Assembly: GCF_014117215.1 (NCBI RefSeq)
Contig: NZ_JACGXS010000001.1
Span: 1,054,001-1,118,000 of the forward strand
DNA length: 64,000 nt
Direction of reading: 5' to 3'
DNA from: Stenotrophomonas tumulicola
GTDB taxonomy: Bacteria; Pseudomonadota; Gammaproteobacteria; Xanthomonadales; Xanthomonadaceae
A program made the position numbers and the translations under genes. Positions 1 through 6,841 of the stretch are shown piece after piece (the first letter of the stretch is position 1; each line of letters begins with the position of its first letter). A model generated the notes under the pieces. That model ran no database searches and was not told the DNA's origin. It was given only the letters and a program-made list of their open reading frames with translations.

Positions 1-1
1 C

Positions 2-157
2 GCTCCGGAGCTCCTGGGCAAACGGGATGCCATCGACTGGATTCGTGGCCGGGACGACCCGCCAGGAGTCTGGACAGGGCTGTATCGGCCGCGCGACATG
101 GAACTTGAACCACTGATTCGTCCATGCTCAATGGCCTACTCGCGCTCCTCGGCATAG
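2..157 (+). CDS. C-terminal part of an unknown protein (5' end outside window)
   Basis: An open frame enters from the left edge and runs 51 codons to a TAG stop. It contains a hydrophilic, Trp- and Arg-containing stretch (IDWIRGRDDPPGVWTGLYRP) that reads like real protein. No family is recognised from this tail. It is on the same strand as the hypothetical gene that follows about 85 bp later, so the two may be co-transcribed. The partial nature prevents any functional call. Confidence 0.4.
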   Translation, partial: APELLGKRDAIDWIRGRDDPPGVWTGLYRPRDMELEPLIRPCSMAYSRSSA

Positions 158-242
158 CACGGCTCCCCAAAGAACCTAGAACACCGCTGGAGGAAGCGAC
201 GGGACTTTCACTCACAACTCCAGCGCAGCCACGGACAGCAGT

Positions 243-1103
243 GTGGCGATATCTGAAGATCAGATAGACGCGGACTCGCCTCGCTGCTATGCTGGTGAGC
301 TAGGCGAGCGATCTGAGAGACAAGTGGCCTATGTTGTCACCCAACCGACCCTCATTTCGCATTGGCCAGAGTTGGACGATTTCGTTCGTTCAATCGGCCC
401 GTTCTTAGCCTGCGCCTGGTGCGCACTGGAGCGCTCAAGGACCGTAAGCGGGCCTGTTGCCGCCGAGGGCTTGGCCTCAGCCGCACTCGATACGCTTGCC
501 TCACTTCGCGTACTGCAGCGCATTCCCATCGCAGCCCCCAATTCCGGGGCGAGGTCCTTGTATGAGCCTCTGGCATGGACCTATCAGGCCGCTTGGTCAC
601 GTCAGGACGTGAGTCTGGAGGCCAGGTTGACCAGTACGCTTACCCGATGGGCTGCCGAATGCCCGTCCACTGCCAAACGGACCTTGGGAACCTCGCTCGC
701 AGAGAGCGAAGCCCGTGCATACCTGGCCAACCTGCTACGCAAGTATCGGCTATCTCCCACGCTGGGCAATGGCCTGAGATCGACCCAGCTCCCGGAGTGG
801 AATGCACTGAGCTTGGGACGCAAGAGGTATGTACTGTGGGCCGGCATGCGCAACGTTGCGTCGGAGTTCCTGAAAGCTGATCTGGACGAGGAGGCCGCCC
901 GTCGGGTACTTGATCGAGAGATCAGCAGGAGATGCACTTGGCTCGTTAGCCGAGTTCAATCGGGAGCACTTGGCCCGACTGACTTTTGCTTCGTGCCAGG
1001 CCATGGCTGGCGTCAGCCGTTGATCTTGGACGTGGCAATGGAGACGTTTATCCCTCTGGGCAGACAGTACTGGCTGCAGCCAAGTAGCGACTGGAGGCTT
1101 TAG
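243..1103 (+). CDS. Hypothetical protein, 286 aa, accessory island
   Basis: A 286-codon frame starting at a GTG; no strong ribosome binding site is visible, so the true start is uncertain. The protein is soluble-looking, rich in Leu, Ala and Arg, with no signal peptide or transmembrane segment. Helical segments dominate (for example around residues 75-120 and 195-240), and it ends with a Trp-rich tail (QYWLQPSSDWRL). I do not recognise the family. It lies between a truncated gene and a convergent phosphatase pair in a region of variable genes, so it is probably part of the mobile or defence cargo. No catalytic motif could be assigned. Confidence 0.6.
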   Translation: MAISEDQIDADSPRCYAGELGERSERQVAYVVTQPTLISHWPELDDFVRSIGPFLACAWCALERSRTVSGPVAAEGLASAALDTLASLRVLQRIPIAAPNSGARSLYEPLAWTYQAAWSRQDVSLEARLTSTLTRWAAECPSTAKRTLGTSLAESEARAYLANLLRKYRLSPTLGNGLRSTQLPEWNALSLGRKRYVLWAGMRNVASEFLKADLDEEAARRVLDREISRRCTWLVSRVQSGALGPTDFCFVPGHGWRQPLILDVAMETFIPLGRQYWLQPSSDWRL

Positions 1104-1258
1104 CGGATACTCTCCGCGCCGCGTCCACTAGTGGGCGCGCGACCCAGCGAATCCGGTGTCAGCGGTCGACTAGATCGCGTAGGTATCGGTGGCGCCAATA
1201 GCCAGGGCTGGCCTTGAACGACTGATGAGCTCGCCACGCGTTTGATCTGGAAGGGCAA

Positions 1259-1819
1259 CTACGAGCGCAGTCCCTGTGCCCATTGCTGCAGGAAATCCTC
1301 CTGGACAGCGGTCTCGATGGCACCCGGCCTGACACGTCGCACCGAGCCAATGGCAGCCTGCGCTGTTCGCTCAGCCCCTGACTGCAGTAGAAGCATCGCT
1401 GCGACAGTGCCGGCTCGCCCCAGCCCACCCTTGCAGTGGACCACAATGCGCAGGCCCGAATGCAAACTCCGAACGAGCATTGACCCCAGTACTGGCCATC
1501 GTTCGAGCAACCTCTGGTCAGGTGCTGCGCCATCCGTGATTGGAAGGCCATGCCATGAGATGCCCTGCCCTTCAACCACTTGAGGCAAGCACTCGATCCG
1601 CAACTCACTGAACTCCCACGGCTCGAGTAGCGTGATCAGGTGGCTGGCTCCCCAACACTGAATCACAGAGACATCCACATCGATGTCTCTCGCCCATGCC
1701 CCCGTCATCGCAACTTCTTGGTACTTACCTGGCGCGAAGGTCACACCAATTGCCCCTCCCCTTTCGCCAACCGGGAGTTCCGCGATAGCTAAAGGGTGGG
1801 TCAAACTTGTTCGAATCAT
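1259..1819 (-). CDS. Dual-specificity / tyrosine phosphatase family protein
   Basis: The protein has the cysteine phosphatase P-loop HCKGGLGRAG (HCxxGxxRxG) at about residues 133-142, preceded by a beta strand (LRIVV), as in dual-specificity and tyrosine phosphatases. The general acid is probably the Asp in the upstream ITDG loop. The start is placed at the ATG ending at 1819 because AGGAG lies 7 nt upstream; a longer frame begins 30 codons earlier without such a site. The length of 186 aa is normal for small bacterial DSPs. It is 95 bp downstream of a HAD phosphatase on the same strand, so the two probably form an operon. The substrate is unknown; a phosphoprotein or a nucleic-acid or inositol phosphate are all possible. 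Confidence 0.85.
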   Translation of the reverse strand: MIRTSLTHPLAIAELPVGERGGAIGVTFAPGKYQEVAMTGAWARDIDVDVSVIQCWGASHLITLLEPWEFSELRIECLPQVVEGQGISWHGLPITDGAAPDQRLLERWPVLGSMLVRSLHSGLRIVVHCKGGLGRAGTVAAMLLLQSGAERTAQAAIGSVRRVRPGAIETAVQEDFLQQWAQGLRS

Positions 1820-1914
1820 GTCGGATCTCCTGAACGACAGCCCATTCCTATGCAGCAACCGGCGCTGCTGGCTGGAAGAGCTGCACCCGCCAACCCACTC
1901 ACTAAGCACACCAA

Positions 1915-2349
1915 CTACAACGGAACAACCAATCGTTCCTTCAGCATCTCAAGGGCCACTTCCAGGCCGGCGTCATCCGCGTCATATGGAGCGCCGAACA
2001 AAGAGACCTCAATCCAATAGCGCTCCTGCCCCGGATGGATGTAGTCCGCGTGATCGTCCAGCAACAGCGCTGCACCCAGGATCGGAGACACATACCGGAG
2101 GTCCTTCGTTGCCCCTCCCCAGAATGTATATGGCAACTCAGCGAACCAGCCTGGCGCGCTCCCTTCCTCGACCAGCAGCCGCGAAATCCTGCGGAAAGCT
2201 GCCTCAGGGACCGTGGTGTAGATGACCAGATGCTCGAAGAGTTCATGAGCGACCTCAAGGAACTGATAAAGCCCTGGGCGTGGAATCTGGCTGACAGCAT
2301 TTGAGATCAGCGTCCCCTCGAGATCGAGAGCAAGGATGGTCGGTCGCAT
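1915..2349 (-). CDS. HAD-superfamily phosphatase
   Basis: The N-terminus TILALDLEGTLI is HAD motif I, with the nucleophile Asp at about residue 9; the usual second Asp is replaced by Glu (DLEGT instead of DxDGT). The TT pair in VIYTTV fits motif II, and LLLDDHADYI fits motif IV with tandem Asp residues. The length of 144 aa indicates a capless HAD enzyme, similar in layout to NIF-like or polynucleotide 3'-phosphatases. It lies directly upstream of a cysteine-dependent phosphatase on the same strand, so two chemically different phosphatases are encoded together. The physiological substrate cannot be deduced from the sequence. Confidence 0.75.
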   Translation of the reverse strand: MRPTILALDLEGTLISNAVSQIPRPGLYQFLEVAHELFEHLVIYTTVPEAAFRRISRLLVEEGSAPGWFAELPYTFWGGATKDLRYVSPILGAALLLDDHADYIHPGQERYWIEVSLFGAPYDADDAGLEVALEMLKERLVVPL

Positions 2350-2444
2350 TGAGCGCTAGGATCCTCATCAGCAGTTGGACACTTGGATCTGGAGCGTTCC
2401 GCGCTGCGCTTGGTCATCGGACGCAGTTGCGGAACGCCAATGAG

Positions 2445-3245
2445 TCAGATATCTGAGAACTTCTCGGCTTGCTTAAGCTGATTCTCCAGAGACTGGATCT
2501 TTTCCCTATAGTTGGCAGCTATGTAGGGCTTGTCATTGAAGTCCAAAGCCGTCTGAGGAATTAGTTCGAGCTCGACTCGCGTTGAAGACGCTTGTCGAAT
2601 TGCCAGTGTCGACCACGCATCATCACCTTTTACGAAGCCAACATTGAAGCGCGCCGTGACGCCGCGGCTCGGCTTGAGGCCATCAATCGATCGGAAGTCG
2701 CTGTGCACCCGCGACTTTGCCGTGGGCTGAGCTTCGCCATTGATGTAGAGCGTCGCCGCCCAGCTGGCCTGGCTGAGCGCCAAAGTTGAGCTATTCGCAA
2801 TTCGCGCCTCAATGACCGGCTTCGGGCCAAAGAAGCTGTCCTCGATCCGTAACGTTGCGCCACTCGCACGCACTCTTTCTAGTTCGGTGATCGTCGGCCG
2901 CTGCGCGTTGGCCTGCTCCTGCAGAGCAAGAATTTCTTTTGGATGGGCATCCCTAATCTGCTTGATGTGCCCCCTAACCACCTGTCTTATAGATGCATTC
3001 GGGTAGGCCTTGTTCAGCTCAGCCAGATCAAGGCCGGCAACGGCCCAGTTGAAGGCATCCCGCTCATGGGCACTCAGCTCGGCGTCAATTGCGTCAATCG
3101 ACGCTCTGTATTGCTCCTGCGTGCCGTCAGTGACCAACTTCCTGTCTACTGGACCGCTGCAGGCGGCAACTAGGACCGTCAGAGCAAGCAGCAAGCCCTG
3201 CCTGCCCCAGCCAGCTGCGTCGCGTCGACGTTGTTCTTTGATCAT
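2445..3245 (-). CDS. Putative lipoprotein of unknown function
   Basis: The N-terminus has a basic stretch (KEQRRRD), a hydrophobic core (LLLALTVLV) and a lipobox LVAAC at about residue 29, so the mature protein should be lipid-anchored. The remaining part of about 237 aa has helical segments (EQYRASIDAIDAELSAHERD) followed by a beta-rich domain with an FFGPKPVIEARIAN segment, and ends in a short coiled-coil-like tail (REKIQSLENQLKQAEKF). The layout recalls DUF6694-type lipoproteins, but that is a guess. It is divergent from a small XRE regulator with an inverted repeat between them, which suggests that the regulator controls it. Confidence 0.7.
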   Translation of the reverse strand: MIKEQRRRDAAGWGRQGLLLALTVLVAACSGPVDRKLVTDGTQEQYRASIDAIDAELSAHERDAFNWAVAGLDLAELNKAYPNASIRQVVRGHIKQIRDAHPKEILALQEQANAQRPTITELERVRASGATLRIEDSFFGPKPVIEARIANSSTLALSQASWAATLYINGEAQPTAKSRVHSDFRSIDGLKPSRGVTARFNVGFVKGDDAWSTLAIRQASSTRVELELIPQTALDFNDKPYIAANYREKIQSLENQLKQAEKFSDI

Positions 3246-3273
3246 GCCCTTCCCCTGTCAATGAGAAGCACAG

Positions 3274-3294
3274 GATATCTGGTTTTTAGATATC
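3274..3294. promoter_or_regulatory. Inverted repeat, candidate operator of the XRE regulator
   Basis: GATATCT and AGATATC form a perfect 7-bp inverted repeat with a 7-bp spacer. It lies in the 95-bp divergent interval between the lipoprotein and the XRE gene. A further GGATAT half-site is present at 3302-3307. The position and symmetry fit an autoregulatory operator; binding is inferred. Confidence 0.5.
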
Positions 3295-3340
3295 GGAGAA
3301 CTGGATATAGCTTCTGAAGCCGCTCAACCAGGGTGCGGCC

Positions 3341-3586
3341 GTGGCCAAGACAATCCATCGCAAGGAATACGCCGCCCTGATTGAGACCGTCAGAGACGCG
3401 CGCTTGGCTGCTGGCCTTACCCAAGTACAAGTGTCCAGCAAGCTGGGGCGCAGCCAGTCGTTCATTAGCGATGTTGAGACAGGGAAGCGCAGGGTTGACG
3501 TCGTGGAGCTTAGGGACATAGCGCGCCTGACAGGCCTATCCCTGGGCAAGCTCATTGCCGACTTTGAGAAGCGACTCAAAGACTGA
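3341..3586 (+). CDS. XRE-family helix-turn-helix transcriptional regulator
   Basis: An 81-aa protein consisting almost only of a Cro/C1-type HTH: RDARLAAGLTQVQVSSKLGR gives helices 1-2, and SQSFISDVETGKRRVDVVEL gives the recognition helix and helix 4. The start is a GTG, and the frame begins there. It is divergent from a lipoprotein gene and probably binds the GATATC inverted repeat in between. Two hairpins immediately downstream look like its terminator. Proteins of this size often regulate adjacent accessory genes, and some are antitoxins, but no toxin gene is seen here. Confidence 0.9.
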   Translation: MAKTIHRKEYAALIETVRDARLAAGLTQVQVSSKLGRSQSFISDVETGKRRVDVVELRDIARLTGLSLGKLIADFEKRLKD

Positions 3587-3590
3587 CTTT

Positions 3591-3608
3591 ACTGAGCTAA
3601 GGCTCAGT
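3591..3608 (+). terminator. Hairpin terminator after the XRE gene
   Basis: A perfect 7-bp stem, ACTGAGC and GCTCAGT with loop TAAG, starts a few bases after the XRE stop codon and is followed by the pyrimidine run CTTCTTC. This is a reasonable intrinsic terminator. Confidence 0.6.
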
Positions 3609-3625
3609 CTTCTTCAGATGCGTAC

Positions 3626-3645
3626 CACTAGGCTCACGCCTAGTG
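3626..3645. terminator. Second tandem hairpin downstream of the XRE gene
   Basis: A perfect 8-bp stem, CACTAGGC and GCCTAGTG with loop TCAC, lies 17 bp after the first hairpin. There is no T-run. It may reinforce termination or be a remnant repeat. Confidence 0.4.
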
Positions 3646-4018
3646 CCCACCCCACTATCCCGCTCAACGAGCATGCGACCACTTTGAGCAAATGGCTTCT
3701 TGCCAGTTCTGGCTACACAGGACTGGCTGGTCAAGTGGTGGCCTCCAGCGCACCATCCGAGCTAGAAGGGAAAGCATTCATAAGCCCTGTCGGCGCGCTT
3801 GACTGACGATTCCTTCGCAATAAGAGGTTCAGCGCTTCAAGGAAATCCCTTTGGGGCGACCTCTTCGTACTGACCATAGCTTAAAAGGCTCGGCATGCAT
3901 TGCAGAACCAGCATGCGCATCTCCCCGCAAGAACAGTGACCTCCACCGCGCGGCTAGCGTTGATACCTCTCCCTTGTTGACGCCACTTCAAGGTAACGAA
4001 AGATCCTGGAGGCGCATC
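3646..4018. other. Intergenic stretch with no convincing gene
   Basis: About 370 bp between the second hairpin and the stop codon of the 404-aa minus-strand gene. Short open frames are present but none shows protein-like composition with a ribosome binding site. No RNA gene or repeat was recognised. Confidence 0.4.
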
Positions 4019-5233
4019 TCACGGCTCATCAACCATGGGATGCGGATGCTCAACGTCAACCAGCATGTCGACAGAACGCATGAACTTCAGAAGCACTGCG
4101 CCCAGAGGCTTGATGCGGGTGTAAGGCGAGCTTCCGATGCTAGAAGTGGGCAGGACTTCCGCCACGCATGCCGCTACCGGACTGATTGGCGCAAACTGCT
4201 TGAGAGTTGCAACCTCGCCGTGACAAACATCCTCCGGCACGTCCAGCAGCCCAAGAAACAGGTCGTCAATTGCATCTTGAGTCGGCAAAGATCCGCCGAG
4301 CTCAGTCCCAGCCAGCTGCGCGAATGCTCCTTGCCTTGTCAGATCATTCACGAAAGCAAGATAGTGCGAGTGAAACCGGGCGAAGAATGTATCCACCCCA
4401 CCTGTGCGAGGAGTCACCGGAAGCATGCACGGATAGTCATCTGCGAAGAATACCCCCTTCGCCGAATTGCTACTAAACGCGCTGGAATCCGTATTGCCAA
4501 GTGGAAACCCAACATCCTTTGGCAACAGCGATCCCCTACGAAGCCTGACCACCCGCTGCTCCATCAACAGCTGGATTGCCGTGCATGCGTCGGGGCGCAA
4601 TCCCCAAACAGCACAAAAACGAATAATTGCCCAGCGTAGTGCATCCCGGACATCTACTGCAGTCTCGAGCCTACCGCTGTCTATAGCTAACAGATAGTTA
4701 CACGCACACAGGCCTATCGCGTCCAAGGAGCCACCTTCGGCCACGTTGAACATGGACTCCAAGGCATCTACCCGACTTGGCGCATAGCTGCTGAGGCCAG
4801 GGAGATTGTGATGAGAAGCCACCAGGCGTTCGGTGATGGACGGCATCAGTAGCCCAAGACGCTCCATTAGTGATCGACGTACGCCCCGCAATTGCTCCGC
4901 AGTGGGAGCCTCTGTGCTGCAGATCATCCAGATCGGATGCTCGAAGGCCTCCTTTGCAGCCGCGAACGCTGGATCCCCATGCACCGAGTCAATCAAGTAT
5001 CCACCAGGACCGCGTAGCTTCCCTGGATGATGCCCCTTGCTGAAGAACCGGTAGAAGGATCGGGGACGACCGTTGGCCGCTTGCGCGTGTATATCGAGCC
5101 CAACTCTAGGCAAGAGCAACTGATCAAGATCATCCCAGGTCAGTCGATCGCCATGCAGCCTTCGCACAACGCAGGCCCACACGCTATTGCGGACGACCAG
5201 CGCCACGTCTGTTGGAATCTTGCCACGAGGCAT
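4019..5233 (-). CDS. Hypothetical protein, 404 aa
   Basis: A long frame with protein-like composition: aromatic and Cys residues in helical blocks such as LRWAIIRFCAVWGLRPDACT, and a central MEQRVVRLRRGSLLPKDVGF segment. It has no signal peptide, no clear transmembrane segment and no recognised catalytic motif. It starts at an ATG, and a plus-strand frame over the same DNA lacks protein character and is treated as a shadow. It is 90 bp divergent from a small DNA-binding-like gene and about 870 bp from the transposition genes, so it is probably island cargo. The function is unknown. Confidence 0.6.
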   Translation of the reverse strand: MPRGKIPTDVALVVRNSVWACVVRRLHGDRLTWDDLDQLLLPRVGLDIHAQAANGRPRSFYRFFSKGHHPGKLRGPGGYLIDSVHGDPAFAAAKEAFEHPIWMICSTEAPTAEQLRGVRRSLMERLGLLMPSITERLVASHHNLPGLSSYAPSRVDALESMFNVAEGGSLDAIGLCACNYLLAIDSGRLETAVDVRDALRWAIIRFCAVWGLRPDACTAIQLLMEQRVVRLRRGSLLPKDVGFPLGNTDSSAFSSNSAKGVFFADDYPCMLPVTPRTGGVDTFFARFHSHYLAFVNDLTRQGAFAQLAGTELGGSLPTQDAIDDLFLGLLDVPEDVCHGEVATLKQFAPISPVAACVAEVLPTSSIGSSPYTRIKPLGAVLLKFMRSVDMLVDVEHPHPMVDEP

Positions 5234-5325
5234 ACTTATGGATCTTCTGAAGCGGGACTAAAGAATCCCCTAGAACTGGCTGCAATTGTGCATGATGGGG
5301 TCCAACGGTAGCTAGGAGTTGCGTC

Positions 5326-5565
5326 ATGCCTATCCAGAATCCAGAAGCAGCAGTCTCCACCGAACTCAGTCGCGAGCTGCTAGAGCGGCATGGGGAGCTC
5401 ATGGGCGGCAGCGACCTCCAGCGGAACCTTGGCTTTCCAAACGGCCGCACCTTCGGCCGAGCCGTCCAGCGTGAACTTTTGCCGGTTCGCACCTTTCCGC
5501 TGCCAGGTCGGCGGGGGTTGTTCGCCAAAACGCGAGATGTCGCTGAGTGGCTGAACTCGCTGTAA
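5326..5565 (+). CDS. Small putative DNA-binding (excisionase-like) protein
   Basis: A 79-aa protein, MPIQNPEAAV at the start. The segment GGSDLQRNLGFPNGRTFGRA followed by a basic loop and LPGRRGLFAKTRDVAEWLN resembles the winged-helix layout of AlpA or excisionase-type proteins, in which a helix-turn-helix is followed by a wing and a final WL helix. The resemblance is by eye only. It lies upstream of the tnsABC-tniQ module on the same strand and divergent from the 404-aa hypothetical. It could regulate the mobile element or be a directionality factor. Confidence 0.5.
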   Translation: MPIQNPEAAVSTELSRELLERHGELMGGSDLQRNLGFPNGRTFGRAVQRELLPVRTFPLPGRRGLFAKTRDVAEWLNSL

Positions 5566-6097
5566 TTCCTGAGCACGCGAGCTGAGGCCGAAGCCAAAAG
5601 GCCCGCACCACTTCTGATCTGCTGAAACTCACCTAGGCGCACAGTGCGCCCCTGAACGGCTTGACGCCAAAACTCCAGCTTCAAAGGAGGCATTTAGCCC
5701 CCCAGTTCATCAAATCTCCGACCCCGGAAATGAAATCGCCCCCGCAGCAACGGGGGCGATAGCCTCTCGCCGGAGCGAGAGGGGGTGAAGCTCTACGATA
5801 ACGTATGTAGGCTCCCGCAATTCCGACTTCGTGTCAAGCGGCAAAGCTGCTTGAGCGGGCATCTGCGCGCTCCGACTGCCATCGTATGGCAATCGGCACG
5901 GCACCCCATGCCCGAAATCCCCAATGACCCTGCTGGCCATTGCCGCCAGTACCGAGCCTCATTCTCCGAGGCCAACCGGGAAGTCGATCGATGAAGATCC
6001 AACACTCAGCTGACCATGCATTGAGTCATCCCTCAATCGCGATTGCGCAGCGCCACTCCTCGACCATGCGAACTGCAGTCATCCACAAGGAGGCAGC
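5566..6097. other. Leader region of the transposition operon, candidate transposon end
   Basis: This 530-bp stretch has no convincing gene. It carries two tandem perfect hairpins (5735-5782), an imperfect inverted repeat CAAGCGGC/GCTGCTTG at 5835-5853, and ends with the strong ribosome binding site AAGGAGG ahead of the tnsA-like ATG. In Tn7-like elements the end with TnsB-binding sites lies just upstream of tnsA, so one end may be here, but I could not identify a repeated 20-bp TnsB-type site by eye. Confidence 0.35.
5735..5782. repeat. Two tandem perfect hairpins upstream of tnsA-like gene
   Basis: The first has a 10-bp stem, ATCGCCCCCG and CGGGGGCGAT with loop CAGCAA (5735-5760). The second has an 8-bp stem, CCTCTCGC and GCGAGAGG with loop CGGA (5763-5782). 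They are 2 bp apart. They could terminate the upstream small gene, act as a regulatory leader, or belong to the transposon end. Confidence 0.6.
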
Positions 6098-6841
6098 ATG
6101 AGCAACCACGCGACCAATCCCGTGAGCCCGTTCCAAGGCGTAGCGTCTGCACGCGCCTCCGACCCGCTCCACAATGGGAAGGATCGACCGCTGGCCCCCC
6201 GTGAACTAACCGCTGGCCAGATCAAGAGGGGGGACATCTTCACCTTCTTTAGCCCGAAAGAGAACCGGACGGTTACCGTACACGGCCCCCTGCAACTCGC
6301 GCTTCGACTGCAATTGGAGTTTGATCCATCAGTGGCGGCCGTGACCGAGAGGCCTCGGTCCATCCCGGTAGGACTTGACAGCATGGAACTCCATTTCTGG
6401 TTTCAGAGGCGCGGAGGCCAGGAGATCTATGCAAACGTCATTCCGAATTCGCAGACAGTACCCGGCGTGGATGGCAAGCGTCGTCCTCGCGAGCTGGACC
6501 GGCTTCGTTCAGCAGCCAAGGATGCAGGCATCTCTTTGTGGCTAATCACGGAGGACGAACTCAAGGCGCCCGGCGGCAGGAATGAGCTCTGCTACCAACT
6601 GCTCGGGTTCTGCCAGTCAGCCAAGGATCTGGGGAGCAGCCTGGCGTTGCGACAGGAAATCGCCGCGACCATCGAGCGAAGCGGCAGCATCAGTGCAGAT
6701 GAACTCATCCATGAGCTCAGGCACCACCCTCGAACTCACATTCAGGGGGTCGTGGCTGAGTTGCTTCACGTCGGATTTCTGGCGACCGATGCATTTCCTC
6801 GAATGACGGGGCGATCAAGGATCTGGAGGGCCGACCCATGA
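6098..6841 (+). CDS. tnsA: TnsA-like transposition protein, apparently catalytically degenerate
   Basis: In Tn7-like elements TnsA is the restriction-enzyme-like nuclease that cuts the 5' ends and works with TnsB. This 247-aa protein has the TnsA layout: an N-terminal domain with QLEFDPSVAAVTERP (residues about 72-86), the central sheet MELHFWFQRRGGQEIYANVI, then LRSAAKDAGISLWLITEDEL and a C-terminal helical domain after NELCYQLL. The usual triad positions seem altered: Gln at the expected S/xLE Glu (about 66), no Asp in the strand around residues 99-102 where PDF is normal, and ANVIP where EVK is expected. The start follows AAGGAGG. It overlaps the tnsB start by ATGA. The call rests on context and fold-level similarity; the loss of catalysis is an inference. 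Confidence 0.7.
   Translation: MSNHATNPVSPFQGVASARASDPLHNGKDRPLAPRELTAGQIKRGDIFTFFSPKENRTVTVHGPLQLALRLQLEFDPSVAAVTERPRSIPVGLDSMELHFWFQRRGGQEIYANVIPNSQTVPGVDGKRRPRELDRLRSAAKDAGISLWLITEDELKAPGGRNELCYQLLGFCQSAKDLGSSLALRQEIAATIERSGSISADELIHELRHHPRTHIQGVVAELLHVGFLATDAFPRMTGRSRIWRADP

Noticed and set aside
3851..4639. 262-codon plus-strand frame
   Set aside because: It lies over the 404-aa minus-strand frame, which has better amino-acid composition; the plus-strand product is rich in scattered Arg, Ser and Cys with no domain.
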